The notes under the pieces: generated by a model
Seen by the model: the letters and a program-made list of their open reading frames with translations, nothing else
Databases searched by the model: none
What the model was told of the DNA's origin: nothing
Source: Marinobacter sp. F3R08
GTDB taxonomy: Bacteria > Pseudomonadota > Gammaproteobacteria > Pseudomonadales > Oleiphilaceae
Assembly: GCF_018860425.1 (NCBI RefSeq)
Contig: NZ_JAHKPI010000020.1
Span: 62,001 to 126,000, forward strand
Direction of reading: 5' to 3'
DNA length: 64,000 nt
Made by a program: the position numbers and the translations under genes
In this document: positions 44,712-55,326 of the stretch, one piece after another
Layout: each line of letters starts with the position of its first letter
Numbering within the stretch: position 1 is the stretch's first letter

Positions 44712-47567
44712 TCAGCGCGCCCCGGCGAGTTGCGCATTGAGGGAATTCTCCAGCACCGAACGGTAATAGAGATACTGACTGGTCTGTATGTCCTGCTGAT
44801 AACCCTGAGGTGCGAGGTCATGGGGCAGATGGACATCGGTCAGATACACCGGGTAATGCTCATCGTTCTGGCGCAGGGAACGAATATAATGCGCCACGGC
44901 GGGGATGAGTTGATCGCCGTACTCCTGAACGCTGAACTCCTGATCACCACAAAAAATATCAAAGCGCAGACGGCTGTCGCCCTCCTGAATGCCAACAGCA
45001 TGCACTTCCAGTCCGGCCAATGGCATACCCGAGTCCGATTCCGGCCGGTACTCCGCACGCCAGGCCCCGTCACGCCGAACAACCTCATAGCATTGAACAC
45101 CAGCCACAACACCTGACGCATCTGCGTTGCGCAACAGTCGTCGCTCGACGAGGTTGTCCAGAAAACGTAGCACCGGCGCCAGCAGGTGCCTTCGGCTGGT
45201 CACCGCCTGCTCCCAACCGAACACCGAGCCTAACTCGTCAACAACCCAGAGCCGGGCCCGCTCTCCCTGAATGAGGTAGAACACCTGGATATTATCCGGT
45301 TCACTGGCCAGGCACACGGCCCTCAGAGCCATTTCTTCCTGCAACGCGTAACGATCGAAAACCACGGGCAGATAACGATCCTGAGGCAACGCCAGGTGCT
45401 GCATCAACGCCTCGAAGCTCTCGAGTGCCACGAATCCCGGCTCGATACCATTAAACTGCAACAGGAAGTAGCGTCGATCCATCTCGATCACGTAGCGCAA
45501 CGGATGGGGCCCGGCACCTCCGGCAAAAAAGGGTCGGAGAACATCGGCAAACAATTCCTTGACCCGACGAGCAATAGCCGAGCCGTGCCCCCGATTGTGG
45601 CAGTGAACCTGAATGTCGGGCAATTCGGCAGGACTTGCCGCTACAGAGGCCAGAACATTTTTCAGGCATTGGATCAGGGTGTCGCCGGCGGCGTAATGCT
45701 GCAGGCTGACCTCATGCCAGCTGTTGAAGGTTATCTGGTCAATGCTGATCACCAGATTTTCCCGGCCACCACTGAAGCCCAGCGAATCGTGTCTCGAACT
45801 GAGTTTGTGAAGCCCCTTTTCCGTGAGGTGCGCCTGCGGGTCAACGCCTACGTTCACAAGCAGCAGATTTCTTAAAGGCCGAACACCCCGGGACAATGCC
45901 GCTCGGTCAGCCGACGCAATCGGAAATGGCAGGAACGCACGAAGAGCATCCAGCATTTCCCGTAACTCGCTGACCGAGGCAATACTGGTTCCGGAACGCA
46001 CATTCAGACGTGTAGAGCGGGTCAGCAGACCGTTGCAGTAACACCACACCATCAGTTCGGCTAGATTGCCCGAGCGTCGGATAACGGGCTGCCAGAAGGC
46101 ATCGGCCGGGTCTTCCAGGTCCCGGTATAACAACCAGCCATCCGCATCTACGCCCTGCTCCGACTGATGATGGAACGCCAGATTCTCCTCAGCCAACGAG
46201 GGCGCCAAACCCGGATTAATCAGTTCAACCTTGCCTGCTTTTCGTTGAAACGCGGCATAGAGCTTGCGTCCTAACAGGTTGATATCGTTAGCACTGATAG
46301 CGGCACGCTCACCGTGATCCCTGGCCATTTTAGAGAGCAACCGGTAACCGTGGGTGAGTTCGTTGACGACAATGCGGCGCAAGATGGTGACATCCTCAGC
46401 CCGCCAGCGCTGACGCTCATCCAGTTCTGTCAGCATGTTCTCGGACCAGCCCCAGCGTTCTACCAGTTGACGCAGCAAGCGGGCACGCCACTGTTGCCCC
46501 GACTCCGACCGGGTCAGTGGCAAACCGGCTTTCAGGTACAGACTCCGACGAATCAGATCCAGCCGGGCGGCACTGTCGGGACCGGCAAGCCACTCCTCCA
46601 GGCGATCGTACAACATCAAATAAGGATCGAGACCGTCCGCATCAGTCTCTCCCCGGAAAACCGCCCGTTTAAACTCGCTGGATAACAAGGCCTCGCCGCG
46701 GGTACTCGCATAGCATTCGATCAGAAGCAGTTTAAGAATAGACTTCCATGGCGCATCGATCCCCTTGTACAACTGCCAGACACCGGCCCCGAGAAACTCT
46801 GCTTCCGGGATCGCCGGCACCGGCCCGAAATCGATGTAGTCCTCGGACCGCACAAACCGGCAATCCACCAACTTGCGCATGCACTCGTTATAGTTTGCCT
46901 CTTGCTCTGCGGGAATCAGCCACCACATGGGCCAGGCACCAGCGAGATGAATGCTGGTTCGGTAGAACTCATCCAGCAACAAAAAGTGCTGGGCACTACC
47001 ACAGTTCTCGCCAGTCACCTCTGCCCGCTGCCGTCCGGCCCGCCAGTCCGAGGCACAGAAGACGAAAACGTGAAGCTCCACACCAAGGGATTCCGCCCAG
47101 CTGGACAGTTTTTCGGCTTTGCGTTCGAGGCAACGAATTCCACGCTCCGACAAATCATTGCGATGACAGAGCCAGACATCAAAATCACTGGCCACCGAAT
47201 GTCCCAGAGTTCCAGGGCTGCCCATCAGGAAAATAGCGTCCAGATCCGGTTTCCGCTTGCCCTCATCCTTCAGCGTAAAGGTTCTGGCCAATCGGCGGGC
47301 CGCATTGATCGTGGTCGGTGACGGCTGGTAATTGCTCAGACCATACGGGCAATCGCGGTCAAGGTAACCGGGCAATGCCGGATGGTTGAGATGGAAAACC
47401 AGAGGCAGAATTTCCAGCACCATTTGCTGGCGATAAGGTAGCGCCGAATGAGCACGGCTCCAGCGCTGCTGATTGACCAGTAGAAACCGATCTCTCAGAC
47501 ACCGGAGAGTCTTGCGATCTATTCCCTCCTCAAAATCGAGGGAAATCGGGGCAGCATGGGCAGTCAA
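44712..47567 (-). CDS. cyaA: Class I adenylate cyclase
   Basis: 951 residues, cytosolic, ATP to cAMP. The N-terminal catalytic domain has the class I motif GSPGTLGHSVASDFDVWLCH (polymerase-beta-like metal site), followed by the WPMWWLIP and the GVWQLYKGIDAPWKSILKLLLIECY region. The C-terminal half is the regulatory domain. The start is a TTG at 47567 with GGAG five bases upstream; the E. coli gene also starts with TTG, thought to limit its translation. Divergent from the PAS-GGDEF-EAL gene across 109 bases. Confidence 0.95.
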   Translation of the reverse strand: MTAHAAPISLDFEEGIDRKTLRCLRDRFLLVNQQRWSRAHSALPYRQQMVLEILPLVFHLNHPALPGYLDRDCPYGLSNYQPSPTTINAARRLARTFTLKDEGKRKPDLDAIFLMGSPGTLGHSVASDFDVWLCHRNDLSERGIRCLERKAEKLSSWAESLGVELHVFVFCASDWRAGRQRAEVTGENCGSAQHFLLLDEFYRTSIHLAGAWPMWWLIPAEQEANYNECMRKLVDCRFVRSEDYIDFGPVPAIPEAEFLGAGVWQLYKGIDAPWKSILKLLLIECYASTRGEALLSSEFKRAVFRGETDADGLDPYLMLYDRLEEWLAGPDSAARLDLIRRSLYLKAGLPLTRSESGQQWRARLLRQLVERWGWSENMLTELDERQRWRAEDVTILRRIVVNELTHGYRLLSKMARDHGERAAISANDINLLGRKLYAAFQRKAGKVELINPGLAPSLAEENLAFHHQSEQGVDADGWLLYRDLEDPADAFWQPVIRRSGNLAELMVWCYCNGLLTRSTRLNVRSGTSIASVSELREMLDALRAFLPFPIASADRAALSRGVRPLRNLLLVNVGVDPQAHLTEKGLHKLSSRHDSLGFSGGRENLVISIDQITFNSWHEVSLQHYAAGDTLIQCLKNVLASVAASPAELPDIQVHCHNRGHGSAIARRVKELFADVLRPFFAGGAGPHPLRYVIEMDRRYFLLQFNGIEPGFVALESFEALMQHLALPQDRYLPVVFDRYALQEEMALRAVCLASEPDNIQVFYLIQGERARLWVVDELGSVFGWEQAVTSRRHLLAPVLRFLDNLVERRLLRNADASGVVAGVQCYEVVRRDGAWRAEYRPESDSGMPLAGLEVHAVGIQEGDSRLRFDIFCGDQEFSVQEYGDQLIPAVAHYIRSLRQNDEHYPVYLTDVHLPHDLAPQGYQQDIQTSQYLYYRSVLENSLNAQLAGAR

Positions 47568-47676
47568 GGCGACTCCGCAGAGAGGTTCTTTTCAGGTTCA
47601 GTATGAGTATGATATTGGCATCGTGGCAAAACCTTTAAAAAAATAAAAGCTGCAGAACCCGCGAGGCTCTTCCACT

Positions 47677-50121
47677 GTGAAAGAATTCATCATCCGCCGC
47701 TACCGCTCGGAGCAGGCTCCTGCGACCGAACGCAAGACCCTCTTACGCATCGACGATGAAGGCAAAGTGCTTTTCGCCGACCATCAGGCCGAAGCCGTTC
47801 TTGGCTATGAGAGCAGTGAACTGGAGGGTCAACCGGTGCACCGGATTCTGGCTTCACGCCAGGATGATCCCTTCGCCCCAGCTAACCGGCACCGGATTGA
47901 ACGCGGTCAGAATGTGTTAGTGACCTTCAGGCACAAGGAAGGTTTTTTTTACACGGCCTGCCTGAGCCTCCGGATTGATATGCGGGATTCCGACAAGGCA
48001 GCGAGCGCCACGATAACACTGTGCGACAGTGCCACCAGAGATCCTCGTCTGTTGCGATTAGCCGAGAAAGGTGCCGGCTTCGGTACCTGGGAACTGGACA
48101 CACAAACAAATGAACTGACCTGGACCGAGGGCATGTTCCAGCTCCTTGAGCTGAAAGCCGGCACCGACATCACCCCCGAACAGGCGCTTTTCTACTGCCA
48201 GACCGGGCAAGCCAGGGTCCGCGCGATGTTCCGGCGCTGCCTGCGCACCGGCGAGGCCTTTTCCCTTGATCTTGACATTATCACCTCGCGCCAGAATCAG
48301 CGCAGGGTAACTCTCAGTTGTCGGGCATTGAAACAGGAAGGCAGGATTCCACGACTCGGTGGCACCCTGGTAAACCGCACAGCCGACATGCAACTGGACA
48401 GAGCTCGCCAGCAGGCCAGCACTATTCTCTCTGCAACCACCACGGCCACCACCGATCTGGTTGTCGCCGTTGATGCTTCATTCAACCTGCTTCACTTCAA
48501 TGAGGCCTGGGCCAGACAGTTTTCCGAGACGTTCGACCGGCAACCCGAAGCAGGCGATAACCTGAGCGACCTCCTGCAAGAGTTTCCAAACGAACGCAGA
48601 CTGATGGAACGGCTCTGGCATCGAGCCTTCGAACGCGACAGTTTCGTGGTCGAAATGCCCATGGCCCAGCAATCCCGTGAGCTGCCAGTGCATGAATTCC
48701 ACTATCAGCGACTGACCAACGACCAGGGCGAAGTGACCGGCGCCGTGCACGTGGCACGACGGATCCAACCGAAACTGAACCATGCCTCAAGCGAGGAATA
48801 TCGCATACGACACGACCCGGTGACCGGCCTGATGAACCGCAAGACATTCATCGCCCGGATACTCAAAACCCTGGGGCACACATCCCGCCGGGACTCCTGT
48901 GACAGCCTGCTCTACCTTGACCTTGATGAGTTTGAGCGCTTTAACGACCTCGCAGGAAGTGGCACGTGCGACCGCTATCTGCGGGAATTGGCCGGCAATC
49001 TCGGTGTCCGCGTGCGTCAGCGGGACTCCCTGGCCCGCCTGGCCGGAGACACCTTCACCCTGTTCATTGAGAACTGTCCGGAAGCGCGAGCCCGAAAAAT
49101 TGCCCAGGAGACCCTTGAGCTGATCAGTAACTTTGTCTTCGAGTGGCAGGGCCAGAAGCTGCAGACCACCGCTTCCGGCGGCCTGCTGATTCTCGACGAC
49201 GACACGCCCGTCGACCCGGAACAGTTGCTGAGCCAGGCGGCAGACCTGTGCCATACCGCCAAAATGTCCGGTCGCAACCGGGTCCACGCTGCCAGGGCTG
49301 CGGCCCATCAGGCCGACGATTCAACCGCCGGCAAACGGGTCGAGCAGATCCGCAAAGCACTGGACAAGCAACATCTCATTCTCGAATACCAGGCTATGAG
49401 ACCCGTGGCGAGCCCCACTTGGGGTGACCATATTGAAATTCTCTGCCGCATTCCGACATCGGAAGAAAACGAAACGACACTCAAGCCCCACGATTTTCTT
49501 CCTGTTGCAGAGCGTTTTGACCTCGCCAAACGGCTGGACCGCCAGGTAATCCGGCAAACCCTGAACTGGCTCGCCAGGCAACCGTTGCTGCAGCCACGAT
49601 TGAAATACTGCGGTTTCAACCTGTCGCTGGCCAGCGTGCTGGACGATACCTTCCCCGATTTCATGGCCGGAATCCTGAGCGAATCACCGTTTGATCCTGG
49701 TTGTTTCTGCCTGGAAGTTCGCGAGGCTCACGCCACCCAATATCCTGATGACGTTGCGGTGCTGTGTGACGCGCTGCACCAGGCAGGCTTGCGCATTGCC
49801 CTGGACGGCGCCGGGGCCTCCGTCGAAAGTTACAGCCTGGCAGCCAGGCTACCAGTGGACATCATCAAGCTGGATCGAAGAATGGTTCAGAAACTGGATG
49901 AGGATCCGGTACAGCAGGTCATGCTCGAAGCCCTGCACCGGATCGCCGAGGCCGCCGGCAAGGTCACAGTGGCAACATTTATCGAGAACGAGGATGCACT
50001 GCGCAAGGTCCGTACCCTGGGCATTCATTACGGCCAGGGTTACCGGCTGTTCCGCCCTCGCCCCCTGGCCGAACTCACCCCGGCGGCGGTGGATCTGACC
50101 ACGGGGCGGATTGGCGGCTAG
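47677..50121 (+). CDS. Triple-PAS protein with degenerate GGDEF and EAL domains
   Basis: 814 residues, no membrane segment. PAS regions at about 22-105, 125-235 and 250-365, then GGDEF (about 370-540) and EAL (about 550-800). The cyclase motif is AGDTF, so cyclase activity is improbable. In the EAL domain the first Glu (EILCR), the NLS Asn, the Glu of LEVRE, Lys of IKLDR, final Glu (FIEN) and Gln of YGQGY are present, but the DDFGTG loop reads DGAGAS, losing the second metal Asp. A FimX/LapD-like c-di-GMP receptor is more likely than a phosphodiesterase. GTG start; ribosome site weak. Confidence 0.86.
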   Translation: MKEFIIRRYRSEQAPATERKTLLRIDDEGKVLFADHQAEAVLGYESSELEGQPVHRILASRQDDPFAPANRHRIERGQNVLVTFRHKEGFFYTACLSLRIDMRDSDKAASATITLCDSATRDPRLLRLAEKGAGFGTWELDTQTNELTWTEGMFQLLELKAGTDITPEQALFYCQTGQARVRAMFRRCLRTGEAFSLDLDIITSRQNQRRVTLSCRALKQEGRIPRLGGTLVNRTADMQLDRARQQASTILSATTTATTDLVVAVDASFNLLHFNEAWARQFSETFDRQPEAGDNLSDLLQEFPNERRLMERLWHRAFERDSFVVEMPMAQQSRELPVHEFHYQRLTNDQGEVTGAVHVARRIQPKLNHASSEEYRIRHDPVTGLMNRKTFIARILKTLGHTSRRDSCDSLLYLDLDEFERFNDLAGSGTCDRYLRELAGNLGVRVRQRDSLARLAGDTFTLFIENCPEARARKIAQETLELISNFVFEWQGQKLQTTASGGLLILDDDTPVDPEQLLSQAADLCHTAKMSGRNRVHAARAAAHQADDSTAGKRVEQIRKALDKQHLILEYQAMRPVASPTWGDHIEILCRIPTSEENETTLKPHDFLPVAERFDLAKRLDRQVIRQTLNWLARQPLLQPRLKYCGFNLSLASVLDDTFPDFMAGILSESPFDPGCFCLEVREAHATQYPDDVAVLCDALHQAGLRIALDGAGASVESYSLAARLPVDIIKLDRRMVQKLDEDPVQQVMLEALHRIAEAAGKVTVATFIENEDALRKVRTLGIHYGQGYRLFRPRPLAELTPAAVDLTTGRIGG

Positions 50122-50149
50122 CCATCCAGCCCCGTATCAGGCGTCAGGC

Positions 50150-51559
50150 TCAGTCCAGCTGAGCGCGTGCCCGGGCAACCGCCGCGCGAACCTGGTCCGG
50201 CGCTGTTCCACCGAGGTGATCACGGGCCTGAACAGAACCTTCAAGGGTCAGGACTTCAAAGACATCCGCGCCAATGTGATCGGAGAACTGCTGCAGCTCT
50301 TCCAGAGTCATTTCAGACAGATCACGCCCCTCAGCCACACCAAAGGCCACGGACTTACCAACAATTTCATGGGCATCCCTGAACGGCACGCCTTTTTTCA
50401 CCAGGTAATCGGCCAGGTCGGTGGCCGTGGAGAAACCGCGCTTGGCCGCTACCCGCATGTTGTCAGCCTTGGAGCGAATGGCCGGAATCATGTCAGCATA
50501 GGCCTTCAGGCAGCCCTTGATGGTATCAACGGTATCAAACAGGGGCTCTTTGTCTTCCTGATTGTCCTTATTGTAGGCCAGCGGCTGGCTCTTCATCAGG
50601 GTCAGCAGGCTGATCAGATGGCCATTAACGCGGCCGGTCTTGCCCCGGACCAGTTCAGGCACATCCGGGTTCTTTTTCTGAGGCATGATTGAGGAGCCGG
50701 TGCAGAACCGGTCCGGCAGGTCGATGAAATCAAACTGGGCAGACGTCCAGAGAACCAGTTCCTCGCTGAACCGCGACAGGTGAGTCATCAGCAGTGCCGA
50801 AAAGCTGCAGAACTCAATGGCAAAGTCCCGGTCGCTGACCGAGTCCAGGGAGTTCTCGGTCGGCCGATCGAAGCCCAGCAGCCTGGCCGTCATAGCCCGA
50901 TCAATAGGATAGGTCGTACCGGCCAGCGCCGCCGCACCCAGAGGCATCACATTCACCCGCTTCCGGCAGTCCTGCAGGCGTTCGGCATCACGCACCAGCA
51001 TTTCATACCAGGCCAGTAAGTGGTGTCCGAAAGTCACCGGCTGTGCAGTCTGCAAGTGAGTAAAACCGGGCATGATTGTATCCGCCTCCCGCTCAGACAG
51101 ATCCAGCAACCCGGATTGCAGGCGTTTCAGCTCTTCGGCAATGACATCGATTTCATCCCGCAGGTAAAGGCGGATATCGGTAGCCACCTGATCGTTACGG
51201 CTCCGACCGGTGTGAAGCTTCTTGCCGGTAATGCCGATACGGTCGGTGAGGCGTGCCTCGATGTTCATGTGAACGTCTTCCAGACTCACAGACCACTGAA
51301 AGTCGCCGGCCTCGATATCAGCCCTCACGCCATTCAGGCCTTCGATAATCTGGTCCCGCTCTTCATCAGTGAGAACACCAACCTCGGCCAGCATGGTGGC
51401 ATGGGCGATGGAACCGGTGATGTCGTGGTGGTACAGCCTCTGGTCAAACCCCACGGATGCGGTGAATTTTTCCACGAAGGCATCGGTGGGTTCGCTGAAG
51501 CGTCCGCCCCAGGGTTTTTCAGAGCTTGTGGTCTGGTCAGACTTTTTCTGATCCGTCAT
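50150..51559 (-). CDS. argH: Argininosuccinate lyase
   Basis: Last step of arginine synthesis: argininosuccinate to arginine and fumarate. 469 residues. The family signature [11 protein letters not shown] and the [13 protein letters not shown] loop are intact; the catalytic His is in [16 protein letters not shown]. It is divergent from algZ across 119 bases, as in Pseudomonas. Confidence 0.97.
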   Translation of the reverse strand: MTDQKKSDQTTSSEKPWGGRFSEPTDAFVEKFTASVGFDQRLYHHDITGSIAHATMLAEVGVLTDEERDQIIEGLNGVRADIEAGDFQWSVSLEDVHMNIEARLTDRIGITGKKLHTGRSRNDQVATDIRLYLRDEIDVIAEELKRLQSGLLDLSEREADTIMPGFTHLQTAQPVTFGHHLLAWYEMLVRDAERLQDCRKRVNVMPLGAAALAGTTYPIDRAMTARLLGFDRPTENSLDSVSDRDFAIEFCSFSALLMTHLSRFSEELVLWTSAQFDFIDLPDRFCTGSSIMPQKKNPDVPELVRGKTGRVNGHLISLLTLMKSQPLAYNKDNQEDKEPLFDTVDTIKGCLKAYADMIPAIRSKADNMRVAAKRGFSTATDLADYLVKKGVPFRDAHEIVGKSVAFGVAEGRDLSEMTLEELQQFSDHIGADVFEVLTLEGSVQARDHLGGTAPDQVRAAVARARAQLD

Positions 51560-51678
51560 GGTCTATCTTTCCTGCTGACAGCCCGGCATTATCTGGCGGG
51601 AACTGGATAAATTGAACGTGGCGGGAGTATAGCATTCTGACCCGGGTAAAGGAGACACCCCGAAACGGGGACAAAGGT

Positions 51679-52719
51679 GTGATAGCGAACGACTTCTTCG
51701 TTCCCGATCTGTGCCGGGTGCGAGCCGTATTTCTGCTGCTGATCACCAGTGAATTGCTGGTTCTGGTGCTCGCTATCGTGCAGGCAGACCGAAGCTGGAT
51801 CGACTGGAATTACTTCGGTTTGCTGTCACTGTTTGTCCAGTGGACCACACTCACCAGCGTCGCCCTGATCTGTCTGTTACGAACCAGACTTGCCCGCATG
51901 TCAGTGTCCGGCGCCACGATGGCCATTGCACTTATCGTCTTGCTGGATGTACTGGCGTTCAGCCTGTTTGCCGACAGCGTGCTGCATCCGCAGACTGGCG
52001 TGGCCGTCTGGCAGGGCGTAGCCAAGAAAATGCTGTTGGCTCTGTTGATTGTGCTGATGGTGCTTCGCTATTTTTACCTGCAGCACCAGTGGCAACAGCA
52101 GCGGGAAGCAGAAATGCAGGCGCACCTGGCGTCACTCCAGGCCAGGATACAGCCCCACTTCCTGTTCAACAGCATGAATACCATCGCCAGCCTGATCGCC
52201 ATCAATCCGGAACGGGCAGAAGAAGCCGTGCTGGATCTTTCGGAACTGTTCCGCGCCAGTCTGCGAACCGGCGACCAGCTGATCCCACTGGCCAGAGAAC
52301 TGGAATTGTGCCAGCGCTATCTGGCGATAGAATCCTTGCGCCTCGGCGACCGCCTGAATCTTGAGTGGCAGATCGAAGAAGGCCTTGAGCAACAGGCCAT
52401 TCCACCTTTGAGCCTGCAACCACTGGTGGAAAATGCCATTTACCATGGCATTCAACCGCGCCCGGAAGGTGGCACCGTGCGCATTGAAGCCCAGTCTAAA
52501 GGCGACTTTGTCTACCTGCTGGTACAGAACCCGAAGCCCGACAAGAATGACCAGCAACACAATGGCAACCGCATGGCCCTGACCAACATCCAGTCCCGGC
52601 TCCGGGCCCTGTTCGGCGAACCGGCAGTGTTGAAGAACAGCCACCAGAATGATGTATATACCGTTACTTTGAGGTTACCGAGGAAAAAGGCAGGCGGACA
52701 GGAAACCCGCCCGACATGA
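51679..52719 (+). CDS. algZ: LytS/AlgZ-type sensor histidine kinase
   Basis: 346 residues. Four N-terminal membrane helices (about 18-36, 44-66, 80-100 and 116-135) and a His_kinase domain of the non-classical LytS type: the phosphorylated His is in QARIQPHFLFNSMNTIASL, followed by an HATPase region with PLVENAIYHGIQP. Called AlgZ (FimS) from the order argH-algZ-algR-hemC. In Pseudomonas it works with AlgR on twitching and exopolysaccharide. Start is a GTG at 51679 and is uncertain. Confidence 0.9.
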   Translation: MIANDFFVPDLCRVRAVFLLLITSELLVLVLAIVQADRSWIDWNYFGLLSLFVQWTTLTSVALICLLRTRLARMSVSGATMAIALIVLLDVLAFSLFADSVLHPQTGVAVWQGVAKKMLLALLIVLMVLRYFYLQHQWQQQREAEMQAHLASLQARIQPHFLFNSMNTIASLIAINPERAEEAVLDLSELFRASLRTGDQLIPLARELELCQRYLAIESLRLGDRLNLEWQIEEGLEQQAIPPLSLQPLVENAIYHGIQPRPEGGTVRIEAQSKGDFVYLLVQNPKPDKNDQQHNGNRMALTNIQSRLRALFGEPAVLKNSHQNDVYTVTLRLPRKKAGGQETRPT

Positions 52720-52750
52720 AACTCCATGACAACAGGGAACCGAAACAACC

Positions 52751-53500
52751 ATGAGTGATACCCGCAGCGTTCTGATCGCCGATGACGAACCCCTGGCCCG
52801 GGAACGCATCCGAAGGCTGGTTGAAGCGATTCCCGGGTACCACGTCTGTGGTGAGGCCGCAGACGGCGACAGCTGCCTGCAGCAGGTCGCAGAATGTGAG
52901 CCGGACATCCTGCTGCTCGACATTCGCATGCCCGGCATGGATGGCATGGAAACTGCCGGTCGCCTGAGCCAGCTGGCCAATCCGCCTGCACTGATATTCT
53001 GCACCGCCTACGACCATTACGCTATTCAGGCATTCGGCGTTCAGGCCATTGCCTACCTGCTCAAACCGGTGCGCAAAGAAGCTCTGGCTGACGCCCTCGC
53101 TCGGGCCGGCAGGGTCAACCGTGTGCAACTGCAGACTCTCAATAACCAGACGGAGCAAAGCCTGGAACAGCTGGCAGTGCGCACTCATCGCGGTACCGAG
53201 CTGATTGATCTGCCGGAAATCCTCTACTGCGAAGCGGATCAGAAATACGTCACGATCCACCATACCCGGGGTGAGACGGTGTGCGACTATACGTTGAAGG
53301 AACTGGAAAACAGCTTCCCCGGTCTCCTGCTCAGAATTCACCGGAACACACTGGTCGGTGTCCGCTTTATCCAGGGGCTGAAACGGACACCCGATGGTCA
53401 CAACCTGGTCGCGCTCAGGGATAACCGGGCCGAGCTACCGGTCAGCCGCCGCCATGCCAGCAACGTTCGCCAATGGCTGAACGAGTATCAACCTGGCTGA
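52751..53500 (+). CDS. algR: LytTR response regulator AlgR
   Basis: 249 residues. Receiver domain with acidic pair DDE at 11-13 and phosphoacceptor Asp57 (LLLDIRMPGMDG), Lys in YLLKPVRKEAL, then a C-terminal LytTR DNA-binding domain (LPEILYCEADQKYVTIHH onward). It follows algZ by 31 bases. In Pseudomonas, AlgR controls pili and alginate; the pilT gene at the left end would be a plausible functional link but targets are not shown here. Confidence 0.93.
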   Translation: MSDTRSVLIADDEPLARERIRRLVEAIPGYHVCGEAADGDSCLQQVAECEPDILLLDIRMPGMDGMETAGRLSQLANPPALIFCTAYDHYAIQAFGVQAIAYLLKPVRKEALADALARAGRVNRVQLQTLNNQTEQSLEQLAVRTHRGTELIDLPEILYCEADQKYVTIHHTRGETVCDYTLKELENSFPGLLLRIHRNTLVGVRFIQGLKRTPDGHNLVALRDNRAELPVSRRHASNVRQWLNEYQPG

Positions 53501-53591
53501 ACCCCGACACCTGCAGAGGTGCCATCCACGGGACTTTTAGGCCATCACAAGGTAACCTTGGCGGACATTTCCCGAACCGACTGTGAGTGCC

Positions 53592-54533
53592 ATGTCCAAA
53601 CGAATCCTTCGCATTGCAACCCGCAGCAGCGCATTGGCGCTGTGGCAGGCGGAATTCATCAAGGCCGAACTGGAAAGGCTGCACGACAACATCACCGTGG
53701 AACTGGTCAAGATCAAGACCCAGGGAGACAAGATCCTGGACGTGCCGCTGGCCAAAATCGGCGGTAAAGGCCTGTTCGTCAAAGAGCTGGAAGAAGCCAT
53801 GCTGGACGGCCGCGCGGACCTGGCTGTGCACTCCATGAAAGACGTACCCATGGAATTCCCTGAAGGGCTCGGACTGGTCGCCATCTGCGAACGGGAAGAT
53901 CCCACAGACGCGTTTGTCAGCAACCAGTACGATAACGTTGACGCCCTGCCCCAGGGCGCAGTGGTAGGCACCGCAAGCCTGCGCAGAGAAGCCCAGCTCC
54001 GGGCCTACCGCCCCGATCTGCAGATTCGTGTCCTGCGCGGCAACGTCAATACCCGCCTGGCCAAGCTTGATGCCGGAGAATATGACGCCATCGTGCTGGC
54101 CAGTTCCGGACTCAAACGCCTGGGCTTTCACGAACGCATCCGCTATTGCCTGCCGGACACCGTCTCGCTTCCAGCGGTCGGTCAGGGCGCTCTCGGTATT
54201 GAATGCCGGTTAGAGGATCACGACCTCCTGGCCATGCTGGAGCCTCTGAATCACAAGGACACCTCTGATCGGGTCAAGGCAGAGCGGGCACTGAACCGCC
54301 GCCTGGAGGGAGGCTGCCAGGTACCAATCGCCGCCTACGCGCTGCTCGAAGATAACGACACCCTGTGGTTACGTGGTCTGGTTGGGGCAGTGGATGGCAC
54401 TCAGATTTTCCGGGTCGAGGGCCGGGCTCCCCGCGCTGAAGGCGAACGGCTGGGCCGGGAACTGGCCGAAGACCTGCTGGCTCTGGGTGCCGACAAGGTT
54501 CTGGCTGAAATCTATGGCCACACACCAACCTGA
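53592..54533 (+). CDS. hemC: Porphobilinogen deaminase (hydroxymethylbilane synthase)
   Basis: Joins four porphobilinogens into hydroxymethylbilane. 313 residues. The dipyrromethane cofactor Cys is in [17 protein letters not shown]; the N-terminal [20 protein letters not shown] with RREAQ are conserved. Start at ATG 53592 (MSKRILRI) is the family start; a GTG three codons earlier is possible. It overlaps hemD by 20 bases. Confidence 0.96.
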   Translation: MSKRILRIATRSSALALWQAEFIKAELERLHDNITVELVKIKTQGDKILDVPLAKIGGKGLFVKELEEAMLDGRADLAVHSMKDVPMEFPEGLGLVAICEREDPTDAFVSNQYDNVDALPQGAVVGTASLRREAQLRAYRPDLQIRVLRGNVNTRLAKLDAGEYDAIVLASSGLKRLGFHERIRYCLPDTVSLPAVGQGALGIECRLEDHDLLAMLEPLNHKDTSDRVKAERALNRRLEGGCQVPIAAYALLEDNDTLWLRGLVGAVDGTQIFRVEGRAPRAEGERLGRELAEDLLALGADKVLAEIYGHTPT

Positions 54534-55314
54534 TCTGAGTGGTCGGCGGATCCTCATCTGCCGGCCCGAACCCGAGGCTTCGCGCCTGGCCAGCCAGTTT
54601 CGCTCGGCCGGCGCCGATGTGCAGATTCTGCCCCTTATTGACCGGGAGCCTTTGCCGGAAACACCAGAGCGCCGCACACTCATCCTGAGTCTGGCCGAAT
54701 TTTCCCATGTGATTACGGTCAGCCCTTTCGCTGCCCGACAGCTACTCGAAGAGGTGGACACCTGGTGGCCCCAGATTCCAACGGGCATTCGCTGGTACGG
54801 GGTTGGCGCCGGCACAGCGGCCGTGCTTGCAGAACAAGGACTCAGTCCACGCAGGCCACCCGAAGGCTGGAACAGCGAGGCACTACTGGCGCTGCCGTCA
54901 CTGCAAAATTTGCAAGGTGAACGGGTTCTGCTTGCCCGCGGAGAAACCGGGCGGGAGCTCATCAGGGAAACCCTCGAAGCCCGGGGCGCCCGGGTTACCC
55001 TCCTCCCCCTGTATCGGCGTTTTCGCCCGAATCACCCGAAAGAACGGGTCCGGGCCACCCTGGAGACCTTTGCTCCGGAGGCCATCGTGGCCCTCTCGGG
55101 AGAAACCTTGAACAATCTCATCGCACTATGTGCGAATAGCAGCCATAATCTATACGATAGCGTATTGATAGTTCCCGCAGATCGGGTTGCCGAACAGGCC
55201 CGGGCAGCGGGTTTCAGAAATCCGTGTATACCAGGAAGCCTTACCGACAACGACATCGTGGCCAGGGTTGCAGAGCAACTTAGCGGCCGAGACGGTGGCT
55301 CCGGAAAAGCTTAA
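54514..55314 (+). CDS. hemD: Uroporphyrinogen-III synthase
   Basis: Closes and inverts ring D of hydroxymethylbilane. 266 residues of the poorly conserved HemD family. Recognised by position and by the typical two-domain pattern: RRILICRPE near the N-terminus, VGAGTAAVL and [15 protein letters not shown] in the middle, and SGETLNNL later. The start is an ATG within the hemC 3' end. It is followed after 12 bases by hemX. Confidence 0.9.
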   Translation: MATHQPDLSGRRILICRPEPEASRLASQFRSAGADVQILPLIDREPLPETPERRTLILSLAEFSHVITVSPFAARQLLEEVDTWWPQIPTGIRWYGVGAGTAAVLAEQGLSPRRPPEGWNSEALLALPSLQNLQGERVLLARGETGRELIRETLEARGARVTLLPLYRRFRPNHPKERVRATLETFAPEAIVALSGETLNNLIALCANSSHNLYDSVLIVPADRVAEQARAAGFRNPCIPGSLTDNDIVARVAEQLSGRDGGSGKA

Positions 55315-55326
55315 GTAAGGACGCCC

